DNA of 64,000 nt, from NCBI RefSeq assembly GCF_900142395.1, contig NZ_FRAS01000013.1:1-64000 (forward strand), written 5' to 3'. Each line of letters opens with the position of its first letter. The first letter of the stretch is position 1. Shown in pieces: positions 52,472 through 60,318 of the stretch. The notes beneath the pieces are model-generated. The model made no database searches, was not told the origin of the DNA, and worked only from the letters and a program-made list of their open reading frames with translations. The position numbers and the translations under genes are program-made. Origin of the DNA: Hymenobacter psychrotolerans DSM 18569 (lineage in GTDB: Bacteria > Bacteroidota > Bacteroidia > Cytophagales > Hymenobacteraceae).

Positions 52472-53131
52472 ATGCCTGCTTTCTTAGCACTTCTGCGCCG
52501 GGTACGCATCCTGTTGCTGGGGACCGGAGTCCTGCTGCTGGGCTTTTGCGGTCACCCCCGCAAGGAGCAGCACGCGGAACCTGCGCGCCCGGCCGCGGCC
52601 CCGGCCGATTCGGGCCACGTAGACGCGCCCGTGGAGCACGCCACCGCCACCGGCATTCTGCAGCGGTTGCAGGAGAGCCTGGACGGCCTTTCGCTGAACG
52701 GCCGGGCCGACCATGACTTTGCCCACCTGGCGCTGGAATACACCCACGCCGGTCTGGATCTGGCCAACCTGACGGCAGAGCGGAGCACATCCGATTCCCT
52801 GCGGGCCCTGGCCCGGCGGGTGCGCCCCGGCCAGGAGCGGCTGTTGCCCGAGCTGGAAGCCCTCACATCCCGCCAGCACCGTCTGCATGCTAACCACCGC
52901 CTGGACCCGACCACGCCGTTTGCCCGGGCGACGGCTACCATGCGCCGCGACCTACGCACCCGCCGCGCCGCGCTCCCGGCCTCCCCGGACCCGGCCGGGG
53001 ATCTGGCCGCCGCCTGGCAAATCTACGCCGCCAGCGCGGCCCGGCTGGCGCAACTGGAGCTGCGCTACGGTCAGGACCCGCGCCTGCGGGAAATAGCCCG
53101 CCTACTCCGCCCGGTCGGGACCTCCCGGTAA
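52472..53131 (+). CDS. Exported helical protein, paralogue of the lipoprotein at 49820
   Basis: 219 residues. An N-terminal hydrophobic stretch ending LLLGTGVLLLGFC could be a lipoprotein signal with the Cys as anchor. The body has GRADHDFAHLALEYTHAGLD, RALARRVRPGQERLLPELEA and RLAQLELRYGQDPRLREIAR, the same helical plan (DHD-A--LLEYTHAG against [14 protein letters not shown]) as the 49820 protein but with some His replaced. Probably a duplicated DUF305/DUF4142-like gene. Role unknown. Confidence 0.6.
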   Translation: MPAFLALLRRVRILLLGTGVLLLGFCGHPRKEQHAEPARPAAAPADSGHVDAPVEHATATGILQRLQESLDGLSLNGRADHDFAHLALEYTHAGLDLANLTAERSTSDSLRALARRVRPGQERLLPELEALTSRQHRLHANHRLDPTTPFARATATMRRDLRTRRAALPASPDPAGDLAAAWQIYAASAARLAQLELRYGQDPRLREIARLLRPVGTSR

Positions 53132-53176
53132 CCCCCGTCCTGCTTACCCGCTACCCCGCTTCTACTCCCTCCGGTT

Positions 53177-53878
53177 ATGTGCCCTATCCGATTCCTTCGC
53201 CCCCGGCACCTACTGGCGCATCTGCGCCACCTCTCGGCCCGGCAGCGCCTGCTGCTGGCCGCCGGCCTGGGCGGCCTGAGCTGGCTGCTGCTGCTGCCAC
53301 TTTCCTTGCAGGCGGCCACCCGCCTGGTAGCCGCCTGGGACGTGTTTTGCGCGGGGATTCTGAGTTTGTTGTGGGCCGCCATGTACCGGGCCGACGCGGC
53401 CCATATCCGGCGCGTCGCCACCCGGCAGGACCCCGGCCGGACCTGGACCTTCGTGGCCGTGCTGGCCGGCAGCAGTGCCGCGCTGCTGGCCGTGGTGGTG
53501 CTGCTTTCGGGGCTGGCTTCCATGCGCGGGCGCGAAGTGAGCTACCACGTGGGGTTGTCCGCCGGGGCAGTGGTCGGGGCCTGGCTGCTGGTGCACACCG
53601 TGTTTGCCCTGCGCTACGCCCACGCCTACTTCAGCGAAAATCCGGCCACCGACCCACCGGATACGCTGGGGGGACTGGAGTTTCCCGGGGAGCCGCCCAC
53701 CTCATATTGGGACTTTGCCTACTTCGCCTGCATTGTGGGCATGACCGCCCAGACCGCCGACGTGGCCGTGTCCTCGGCCCGTCTGCGGCGGCTGGTGATG
53801 CTGCATGGCCTGTTGGCCTTTGCCTTCAATACCAGCATCGTGGCGCTGGCCATTAACCTGCTGGCCGGGCTGCTGTGA
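53177..53878 (+). CDS. DUF1345 membrane protein
   Basis: 233 residues with five to six helices. The DUF1345 features are WDVFCAGILSLLWAAMYRAD, HTVFALRYAHAYFSENP and YWDFAYFACIVGMTAQTADV followed by RRLVMLHGLLAFAFNTSIVA. The fold is that of a small inner-membrane protein of unknown function, at times near potassium channel genes. Length and motifs are complete. Confidence 0.85.
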   Translation: MCPIRFLRPRHLLAHLRHLSARQRLLLAAGLGGLSWLLLLPLSLQAATRLVAAWDVFCAGILSLLWAAMYRADAAHIRRVATRQDPGRTWTFVAVLAGSSAALLAVVVLLSGLASMRGREVSYHVGLSAGAVVGAWLLVHTVFALRYAHAYFSENPATDPPDTLGGLEFPGEPPTSYWDFAYFACIVGMTAQTADVAVSSARLRRLVMLHGLLAFAFNTSIVALAINLLAGLL

Positions 53879-53932
53879 GAAAAGTTTACTCCGCGCTTAC
53901 CCTGATATTTTTCGCTTGACACCCGTTTGCCT

Positions 53933-54910
53933 ATGTCCACTGTGTTAGTTACCGGCTGCGCCGGCTTTATTGGCTCGCACCTGACTGAGCGGCTGCTAGC
54001 CGAGGGGCACGCCGTAGTCGGGCTCGACAACTTTGACGACTTCTACGCCCGCGCCGACAAAGAAGCCAACTTGGCCATACTACGGGCTCACCCGAAGTTT
54101 CGATTCTTCGAACTGGACCTGCGCCACGGCGCGGCGCTGACAGCCTTGCCAGCAGCCCCCTACGAGGCCGTGGTGCACCTGGCGGCCAAAGCAGGCGTGA
54201 GCCCATCGGTGCGTGCACCGGCTGACTACGTCGAGAACAACGTGCTCGGCACCACGCATCTGCTGGAATGGATGCGCCAGCGGGCTGTCCCCAGCCTACT
54301 GTTCGCCTCGTCTTCCTCGGTGTACGGCAATGCGCCGCAACGTCCCTTCCGGGAAGACGAGCCGCTGCTGGCGCGCGGCATCTCGCCCTACGCTGCCACT
54401 AAATTGGCCGGCGAGGCGTTGACCTACACCTACCATCACCTTTACGGCCTAGCGGTGCTTAATGCTCGCTTCTTCACGGTGTACGGGCCTCGCCAACGGC
54501 CCGATCTGGCCATTCACAAATTTGCGCGGCTGCTGCAAGCCGGCCACCCCCTGCCCATTTACGGCGACGGCCGCACAGCCCGCGACTACACGTTCGTAGC
54601 CGACACCGTGGACGGCATTGTGCGGGGCCTGGCATACTTGCGCGCCACACCTGACGCCTACGATACGGTGAACCTGGGCAACAGCCGCCCCATAGCCCTG
54701 CTCGACTTGGTGGCGGCCCTGGAGCGCGCCACCGGCACCATGGCCCGACTCGACTTCCGGCCCGCTCAGGCCGGTGACGTGGACCTGACGTATGCCGACA
54801 TCGGGAAAGCGCACCGGCTGCTCGGCTACACCCCGCGCACGGCCCTCATGGATGGATTGGAGCAGTTTGTGGCCTGGCTAAGGGCCAGCCGGGATGCCCA
54901 CCATGCGTAG
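53933..54910 (+). CDS. NAD-dependent sugar-nucleotide epimerase/dehydratase (UDP-glucuronate 4-epimerase-like)
   Basis: 325-residue cytoplasmic SDR-extended enzyme. Cofactor loop VLVTGCAGFIGSHLTERLL, then VVGLDNFDDFY, HLAAKAGVSPSVRAP, the catalytic Ser in FASSSSVYG and YxxxK in ISPYAATKLAGEAL, and FTVYGPRQRPDLAI, typical of UDP-glucuronate 4-epimerases (CapI/WbnF type). It overlaps the start of the GT39 gene, so both may act on the same envelope sugar. Start ATG 53933 chosen over 53927. Confidence 0.88.
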   Translation: MSTVLVTGCAGFIGSHLTERLLAEGHAVVGLDNFDDFYARADKEANLAILRAHPKFRFFELDLRHGAALTALPAAPYEAVVHLAAKAGVSPSVRAPADYVENNVLGTTHLLEWMRQRAVPSLLFASSSSVYGNAPQRPFREDEPLLARGISPYAATKLAGEALTYTYHHLYGLAVLNARFFTVYGPRQRPDLAIHKFARLLQAGHPLPIYGDGRTARDYTFVADTVDGIVRGLAYLRATPDAYDTVNLGNSRPIALLDLVAALERATGTMARLDFRPAQAGDVDLTYADIGKAHRLLGYTPRTALMDGLEQFVAWLRASRDAHHA

Positions 54911-56558
54911 CTGGTACGCGGCCCTGGCCCAAAACCCTACCCGCTGCTGGCTGGCGCTGTTGCTGCTCGGCTTGGCCGCGGCGTTCGGGCTAGACTTGAA
55001 CAGTTGGGGTCCGCTGGAAAGCAGCGAGGCACGCTACGCCGAAATCGGCCGCGAGATGCTGGCCTCCGGTGACTGGCTGCACCCGCGGCTGCTGGGCATT
55101 CTGCACTACCATAAGCCACCGCTCACGTACTGGCTCACCGCCGCCGGCCTGTCCGTTACGGGCTCCTCGGCGGCGGGCGTGCGGCTGCTGCCCGGGCTGG
55201 CCGCGCTGGGGCAAATCCTGCTAGTGTACAAGCTGGGCCGGGTGCTTTTCTACGGCGACGCGCGCCGCGCCCTCACGGCGGCCGTTGTGTACGCCACGCT
55301 GCCCGTGGTGTGGGTGGCGGCCCTCAACGTGACGACCGATGGCTACTTGGCTACCTGGGAGCTGGCGGCTGCCTACGGCATCGTGCACCATTACCACCGC
55401 CACAGCTGGTGGGGGCTGTATGTGTTTTGGTTGGGGCTGGGGCTGGCGCTGCTCACCAAAGGCCCGGTAGGGCTGGTGCTGCCGCTGATGGCCGTGGCAG
55501 GCTACTACTTTCGGCAGGGCCGAACGCGGCGACCATTCACGATACACCACGCGGTGGGCCTGGGGCTGTTGGTGGCGGTGGGGCTGAGCTGGTACGGGGC
55601 GCTGGCGTTGGAAAATCCGGCGATGGTGCGCTACTTCTTGGTGGGGCACACCGTCGAGCGGTTTGCCAGCGCCGAGGCGTTTGGGCGGACCAAGCCCTGG
55701 TGGTTTTACCTGGTACTGGCCCCGGCCACCAGTCTGCCCTGGTCAGCGTTGCTGCTGGGGCGGGCGGGGCGCGTAGGGTGGGCAGCGCTGCCCCGGCCGT
55801 GGCAGAACGTGCTGCTGTTTTGGGTGCTCGTGCCGCTGCTGTTTTTCTCGTTATCGCAGTCCAAACTGCTGCTCTACGTCCTGCCTGTGTTTGCGGGCGT
55901 GGCCTTGCTCACAGCCTACCACCTGCACGAGATGCCCGCGGTTTTACAACCACGTTGGGGTACCGGGCTGCTGACCTTTTGGGGGGCGTTGTTGCTCGGC
56001 GTAATGCTCCTACCCGCGGTAGCCGGTACACTCCGCTTAGTCGTGCCGCCGCTTGTGCCGGCCGTAGCGGGGCTAGGGCTGCTAGGACTCTTGACGGTGA
56101 GGTGGTGGGTACAGGGCGCAGCGCGGCCATTGGCGGGCGCGGCCGGGTTCATGTTAACGCTGCTGCTGGTGGTCAAGCCACTGTTAGCCGCCAACGAATT
56201 GGCTTTTCAGGGCACCCGGCCCGTGGCGCAGGCGCTGGCCCGGTCTGAATTGAAAGGTCGGCCCGTAGTGGTGTACAACGAGCTGCTGCCGTCGTTGGCG
56301 TTTGCACTGGGCCGGGTGCCGGTGTCGCTTTACGCCGGCAACCTCAACGTGCGCCGCGAAACGCAGTTCGAGGCCAATGCCCGGTGGCGCGCCACGTGGC
56401 TGGACGTGAGCGGACCGCCCCCGCCGGCCCTTGACTCGCTGCTGCGCCAGCGGGCGGTGCTGCTGATTAAGCGCGACGAACCAAGGCCGGCGTGGCTGCC
56501 TGAGTGGTTATCGCGGCACCGTGACGTGGGTTCGTGGCGGATATATTATGCTCCCTGA
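54903..56558 (+). CDS. GT39-family glycosyltransferase (ArnT-like)
   Basis: 551-residue inner-membrane enzyme with about 12 helices that transfers a sugar from a lipid carrier to an envelope target. LESSEARYAEIGREMLASGD (conserved acidic residues), ILHYHKPPLTYWL and LLTKGPVGLVLP are signatures of the ArnT/PMT-2 group. The C-terminal ~90 residues form a soluble domain (RPVVVYNELLPSLAF, LYAGNLNVRRETQF). ArnT relatives modify lipid A and give resistance to cationic peptides; here it follows a sugar epimerase with overlapping frames. ATG 54894 is an equally possible start. Confidence 0.85.
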   Translation: MRSWYAALAQNPTRCWLALLLLGLAAAFGLDLNSWGPLESSEARYAEIGREMLASGDWLHPRLLGILHYHKPPLTYWLTAAGLSVTGSSAAGVRLLPGLAALGQILLVYKLGRVLFYGDARRALTAAVVYATLPVVWVAALNVTTDGYLATWELAAAYGIVHHYHRHSWWGLYVFWLGLGLALLTKGPVGLVLPLMAVAGYYFRQGRTRRPFTIHHAVGLGLLVAVGLSWYGALALENPAMVRYFLVGHTVERFASAEAFGRTKPWWFYLVLAPATSLPWSALLLGRAGRVGWAALPRPWQNVLLFWVLVPLLFFSLSQSKLLLYVLPVFAGVALLTAYHLHEMPAVLQPRWGTGLLTFWGALLLGVMLLPAVAGTLRLVVPPLVPAVAGLGLLGLLTVRWWVQGAARPLAGAAGFMLTLLLVVKPLLAANELAFQGTRPVAQALARSELKGRPVVVYNELLPSLAFALGRVPVSLYAGNLNVRRETQFEANARWRATWLDVSGPPPPALDSLLRQRAVLLIKRDEPRPAWLPEWLSRHRDVGSWRIYYAP

Positions 56559-56693
56559 GGCCACCCCGTAGGCCTAAGCTAGCCCACACACGTTCGGGGG
56601 CCATCCCATAGCTTGTTGAGGGTAGAGTATAAAACTTAGTCAGACCGTCGTAACCGTTGTATTCCATTTTCCTTCATCCTTGTTTTTGCTTGC

Positions 56694-57629
56694 ATGTACG
56701 TTCAAAAGAACATTCACTGGCGCGTCATCTGGAACTACTCCTGGAAAGACCTGCTCATTTTTTTCATGTATGATTTGACGCTGGCCATCCTGCATGGACC
56801 GCTGGGTATGACGTGGCTGGACATTCCCTGGCAGATGGTGAGCATTCTCGGGGTAGCCGTCTCGTTTTACGTGGGCTTTAAAAACAGCAGCTCCTACAAC
56901 CGGTTCAACGAGGCCCGGCAGCTGTGGGGCGGCATCGTCAACCGCAGCCGCAGTTGGACCATGCTGGTGCTGGCCAACACGCAGCCGTCGCGCCAGGGCC
57001 TCACGCCCGAGCAGGTCAGCACCCAGCGCCAGCTGGTGTATCGCCAGATAGCGTGGGTAAATGCCCTGCGCCTGCACCTGCGCCGTCAGCCCCAGCGCTG
57101 GGACGAGGACGTGGCCCCCTTCCTGGACGCGGCCGAATCCGGCTACCTGCGCACCGCGGCCAACCCGCCGGCCCAGCTGCTGCTGGTCCAAACCCAGGCC
57201 CTGCGCCACGCCGAGGGGCTGTTTGACCCATTGCAGCACCGCACCCTGGTCGAAGATTTGCGGGAGCTGACCAACCTGCAGGGCGGCTGTGAACGAATCA
57301 AGAACACGCCCTTTCCGCGCCAGTACGCCTTTTCCAGCATCGTCTTCGTCTGGCTCTTCGTGGCCCTGCTGCCGCTGGGCGTGCAGGGCGAGTTCGAGAA
57401 GCTCGGCCACGGCCACTATTGGCTGACGGTGCCATTTTCGGTACTGGTGTCTTGGGTGTTCGTGACCATCGAGCTGGTGGGTCACATCAGCGAAAACCCG
57501 TTTGAGAACAAGATGAACGACGTACCCATGACGGCGCTTTGCCGTACCATCGAAATTGACCTGCGCCAGATGCTGGGCGAGACGAACCTGCCGGCACCCC
57601 TGCAGCCCCACAACAGTGTACTCTATTAG
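56694..57629 (+). CDS. Bestrophin-family ion channel (UPF0187)
   Basis: 311-residue membrane protein. VIWNYSWKDLLIFFMYDLTL and VSILGVAVSFYVGFKNSSSY, then NRFNEARQLWGGIVNRSRSW are bestrophin hallmarks, and the C-terminal part has FEKLGHGHYWLTVPFSVLVS and HISENPFENKMNDVPMTALC. Bacterial bestrophins form pentameric cation or anion channels. No defects. It is separated by 135 bases from the GT39 gene and followed after seven bases by the DUF2279 gene. Confidence 0.88.
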   Translation: MYVQKNIHWRVIWNYSWKDLLIFFMYDLTLAILHGPLGMTWLDIPWQMVSILGVAVSFYVGFKNSSSYNRFNEARQLWGGIVNRSRSWTMLVLANTQPSRQGLTPEQVSTQRQLVYRQIAWVNALRLHLRRQPQRWDEDVAPFLDAAESGYLRTAANPPAQLLLVQTQALRHAEGLFDPLQHRTLVEDLRELTNLQGGCERIKNTPFPRQYAFSSIVFVWLFVALLPLGVQGEFEKLGHGHYWLTVPFSVLVSWVFVTIELVGHISENPFENKMNDVPMTALCRTIEIDLRQMLGETNLPAPLQPHNSVLY

Positions 57630-57636
57630 CCGGGCC

Positions 57637-58587
57637 ATGGGTTGCTGGGCGTGCGTTGCGGCGCAATGGCGGCGGGCGGTGACAGCAGCCCTTGGCGCAG
57701 TATGGCTCACGACGGGGCCGGCCGCCGCTCAGGTGCCCCGGCCGGTGGCGGACGGCGCCCGCAGCTTGGCCGATTCCAGTTGCCGCGCGGGCCGGCTACC
57801 CCTGCTGGCCGGGGGCGTGGCGGTTGCCTATCCTACTGGGCTCTATTTGCTGGGTCGAAGCTGGTACACCGGGGAGCGGGTTCCGCTGCATTGGTTTAAC
57901 GACTGGCCGGAATGGAAGCAGCTGGACAAAGCCGGTCACTTCTGGGCCGCGTTTCACGAAAGCCGCGCCGCGGTTGATCTGCTGGGCTGGGCCGGGGTGG
58001 CCGAGCGCCGCGCTATGTGGTACGGGGGCTTCGTGGGATTTCTGCTGCAGAGCCCCATTGAGCTGCTGGACGGCCGCGCCCCCGACTACGGCGCCTCGCC
58101 CGGCGACCTGGCGGCCAACCTGGCCGGGTCGGTGGGCTTGCTGACCCAGCAGCTGGCTTGGGGCGAGGTGCGGTTGATGCCCAAAGTATCGTTTCACCGC
58201 AGCCCCTACGCCGCGCAGCGGCCTGACGTGCTGGGGCGTACCCTGCCCGAGCGCTTGCTCAAGGACTACAACGGCCAAACCTATTGGGTGTGTGCCGACG
58301 TGGGCGCGTGGCTGCCGGCCGGCAATCGCTGGCCCCGCTGGCTCCAACCGGCAGTCGGCTACGGGGCCGAGCAGCTGCTCTACAACGACCCGGCCCGCAA
58401 CCAGGCGGCCGGACTGCGCGCTTATCGACAATACTACCTGTCGGTGGACGTGGACCTGCGTCGGGTGCCTACGCGCTCCAAGGTGCTACGGCGCATGTTC
58501 TACGTGGTGAGCATCGTGCACCTGCCTGCCCCGGCCCTGGAATGGAATGCCCGGCGGGGCTGGCATGGCCATGGCCTCTACTACTAA
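57637..58587 (+). CDS. DUF2279 exported protein
   Basis: 316 residues with signal peptide (AVTAALGAVWLTTGPAAAQ). The DUF2279 pattern is LHWFNDWPEWKQLDKAGHFW with AAFHESRAA, then GFVGFLLQSPIELLDGRAPD and GDLAANLAGSVGLLTQQLAW. This family is widespread in Bacteroidota as a periplasmic or membrane protein with unknown role. The start ATG 57637 lies just after the bestrophin stop. Confidence 0.82.
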   Translation: MGCWACVAAQWRRAVTAALGAVWLTTGPAAAQVPRPVADGARSLADSSCRAGRLPLLAGGVAVAYPTGLYLLGRSWYTGERVPLHWFNDWPEWKQLDKAGHFWAAFHESRAAVDLLGWAGVAERRAMWYGGFVGFLLQSPIELLDGRAPDYGASPGDLAANLAGSVGLLTQQLAWGEVRLMPKVSFHRSPYAAQRPDVLGRTLPERLLKDYNGQTYWVCADVGAWLPAGNRWPRWLQPAVGYGAEQLLYNDPARNQAAGLRAYRQYYLSVDVDLRRVPTRSKVLRRMFYVVSIVHLPAPALEWNARRGWHGHGLYY

Positions 58588-58687
58588 CGCTGCCCGGGCG
58601 GCTTCGCGTCCCTTCCCGGGTGTTCTCCTATCTCCAGTTCCCCTTCGTCTACTAGCCGGGGCGCTGCTCATTTTCAACTCGTACGGC

Positions 58688-59083
58688 ATGAAGAGGTATC
58701 TGTCCTTTGCTCGGTTCATCGGCCTGGCCGGTCTGGCAGCTTGTATGGCAGCCGCGCTGCTGCTGCCCGGCTGTGGCAACCTGGGCTCGCATAGCCTGAC
58801 CCTCCGCTTGCAGGTTGCCTTCGACAGCACAGCCATCCGGATCCATAACCCCACCCGCGCGACGTACTACCACGCGCAAGTGGAAGTAAATGATGCCTTT
58901 GCGGCCGCGTTGGGCACCCTTGCCCCGGGCGCCCACCGGCGGCTTTCCTTGGACAGTCTGCGTAACGACCAGGGCCAGGGGTTGTCAAGGCGGGCACAAC
59001 TGGAGCGGCTTACGCTCTACGCTCAGGATAGCGTTGGCAACTATGATGCGCTTATTCTGGACCCCGTTCCTGCCGGCCGATAA
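58688..59083 (+). CDS. Small lipoprotein of unknown function
   Basis: 131 residues with lipoprotein signal (GLAACMAAALLLPGC). The rest is predicted beta-rich (LTLRLQVAFDSTAIRIHNPT, ATYYHAQVEVNDAFAAALGT). No family recognised. Start at ATG 58688, since the longer upstream frame overlaps the DUF2279 gene. Located 100 bases after DUF2279. Confidence 0.65.
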   Translation: MKRYLSFARFIGLAGLAACMAAALLLPGCGNLGSHSLTLRLQVAFDSTAIRIHNPTRATYYHAQVEVNDAFAAALGTLAPGAHRRLSLDSLRNDQGQGLSRRAQLERLTLYAQDSVGNYDALILDPVPAGR

Positions 59084-59201
59084 ATCCGATGTACGCGCCA
59101 GTGGTGTTTCACTAAGAGGAGTCGCTCGCTAGGAGCCTTAACCATTTCGCTTGTAGCCGCGTAAGCACAGCACATCTATCCACCCCTGAGTTCTACTACC
59201 C

Positions 59202-59474
59202 ATGGCTGACCATCCCGAAGAACACCAGAAAATCATCGAGGCCCACGAAAGGGCCGCTCACTACTTCGAGCACGCTGCCCAGCAGCACCGCGCTGCTCAG
59301 CAGCACCTGCAGCAAGGCAACCACGAGCAGGCGGCTCACCACGGCTATACAGCCTACGGCTTTGCGGGGCATGCGCTTAAACATGCGGAAGAAGCGGCCT
59401 TGCACCATTCCCACGAGCATGGCCACCGAGAACCCCTCCATACACATGAACAGGGGGAAGCCGCAGCTTCGTAG
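59202..59474 (+). CDS. Small histidine-rich helical protein
   Basis: 90 residues with 20 or so His, without signal peptide. It is a long amphipathic helix pair (HQKIIEAHERAAHYFEHAAQ, QHRAAQQHLQQGNHEQAAHH) ending HHSHEHGHREPLHTHEQGE. The His content suggests binding of Ni, Zn or Cu, in keeping with the nearby metal genes, but this is inference. It resembles a group of short Bacteroidota proteins with AAxHH-A repeats. No domain name recognised. Confidence 0.55.
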   Translation: MADHPEEHQKIIEAHERAAHYFEHAAQQHRAAQQHLQQGNHEQAAHHGYTAYGFAGHALKHAEEAALHHSHEHGHREPLHTHEQGEAAAS

Positions 59475-59493
59475 TTACTGCCGCACCCCGTAT

Positions 59494-59539
59494 CGCGCCC
59501 CGGTGGCGGTGTTGCCCGTGCAACCCGCCCCGGGGCGCG
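59494..59539 (+). terminator. GC-rich hairpin after the His-rich gene
   Basis: CGCGCCCCGG (59494-59503) pairs with CCGGGGCGCG (59530-59539) around a 26 base loop and is followed by TGGCCTTTTAG. A weak terminator by its short T-run. Confidence 0.45.
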
Positions 59540-59868
59540 TGGCCTTTTAGCAGCCCTGTCCAGCGGCTTCAGCACCTTCCCGGCGATACCTTGCGTGCGG
59601 TTATGCACACGGAGGAAACTACGCCCGCTGTCTTTGTGGTTGAGCGGGTATGTGTGTGCATCATACCCCAACCCGAAAACTGCTCCGACTAGGCTTCTAC
59701 GCGGCGGTCGGTGCCTGGATCCTCTACACCCAGGCCGGAGGTTTCTAACCGGAATGCGCGGGGCCCTTTTTGAGGATGCGCTACGCAGGGACCGGATGCA
59801 CAACGCAACTTGCGTAGGCTAACGGTGCCACTACCTTATGTATCTTCCGGGGTTGCCCCCCCCACTTT
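59540..59868. other. Non-coding stretch with one possible small ORF
   Basis: About 330 bases between the His-rich gene's terminator and the truncated exported gene. The only sign of coding is the 32-residue frame at 59650-59748. No RNA gene or repeat seen. Confidence 0.4.
59650..59748 (+). CDS. Possible 32-residue membrane peptide
   Basis: ATG at 59650 opens a frame with a basic N-terminus (HHTPTRKLLRLG) and a single hydrophobic stretch (FYAAVGAWILYTQAGGF) before TAA. This is the make-up of a small membrane peptide, but the region is non-conserved to my eye and the evidence is only the composition. Confidence 0.25.
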   Translation: MCVHHTPTRKLLRLGFYAAVGAWILYTQAGGF

Positions 59869-60136
59869 ATGCTCCCTGTTCGTCTTTGCTGGCCCGCTGT
59901 CGGCGGGGCCATCTGCCTGCTGACGCCGGTGCCCGGCGCGGGGCAGGTGCTGTATTCACCTGCTCCACCTGATTCCGTGGGTCTGCGCCTGGAGGCAGAG
60001 CCCCGGCCGTCGCTGCTCCGGCGCGTGGCGCAATGGGCCGGGCGGTCGGCCACCCGGCGCGTGTTGGTGCCGGGGCTGTTGGTGGGGCCACGGGGCTGCT
60101 CGCCGTGGTGCGGCTGTAGGCTGGAAGGCAGGGCAG
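59869..60136 (+). pseudogene. Exported protein cut off by a Tn3 inverted repeat
   Basis: Starts with a signal-like segment (WPAVGGAICLLTPVPGAG) and continues SVGLRLEAEPRPSLLRRVAQ and GRSATRRVLVPGLLVGP, after which it runs into the 38 bp repeat and stops at its TAG. The remaining 89 codons look like the N-terminus of a larger periplasmic or membrane protein. One base shift after LLVG would read ATGLLAVVRL, so a frameshift may also be present. Confidence 0.45.
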
Positions 60137-60174
60137 CTTAGCGGGAATTTCTGTTCCTACTCTAGTGCGACCCC
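60137..60174 (-). repeat. Third copy of the 38 bp Tn3-type terminal repeat (right-end orientation)
   Basis: CTTAGCGGGAATTTCTGTTC... ending GTGCGACCCC, 37 of 38 bases equal to the right end at 32375-32412 and in the same orientation. No transposase lies directly inside it. With the left end at 20868 it could mark a larger (39.3 kb) unit. Confidence 0.88.
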
Positions 60175-60246
60175 ACTTACTGCAAGCGCTGCGCCTTCAA
60201 AGAAGATCTGCCCGTTATCAACCGTAAACGCTGGGACTGGGAGTAG
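60175..60246 (+). pseudogene. C-terminal remnant with a CxxC motif, just outside the third repeat
   Basis: Open frame from the repeat reads YCKRCAFKEDLPVINRKRWD then WE and TAG at 60244-60246. The Cys-x2-Cys and good codon use suggest the last 23 codons of a zinc-ribbon-containing gene cut by the transposon end. Parent gene not recognised. Confidence 0.4.
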
Positions 60247-60318
60247 CGCACAGCCCTGTACTCTGCAAACTGTTCCGCCACGAACGGAGCATGCTTGTCA
60301 AATAGGTAGCTGGCCCCT

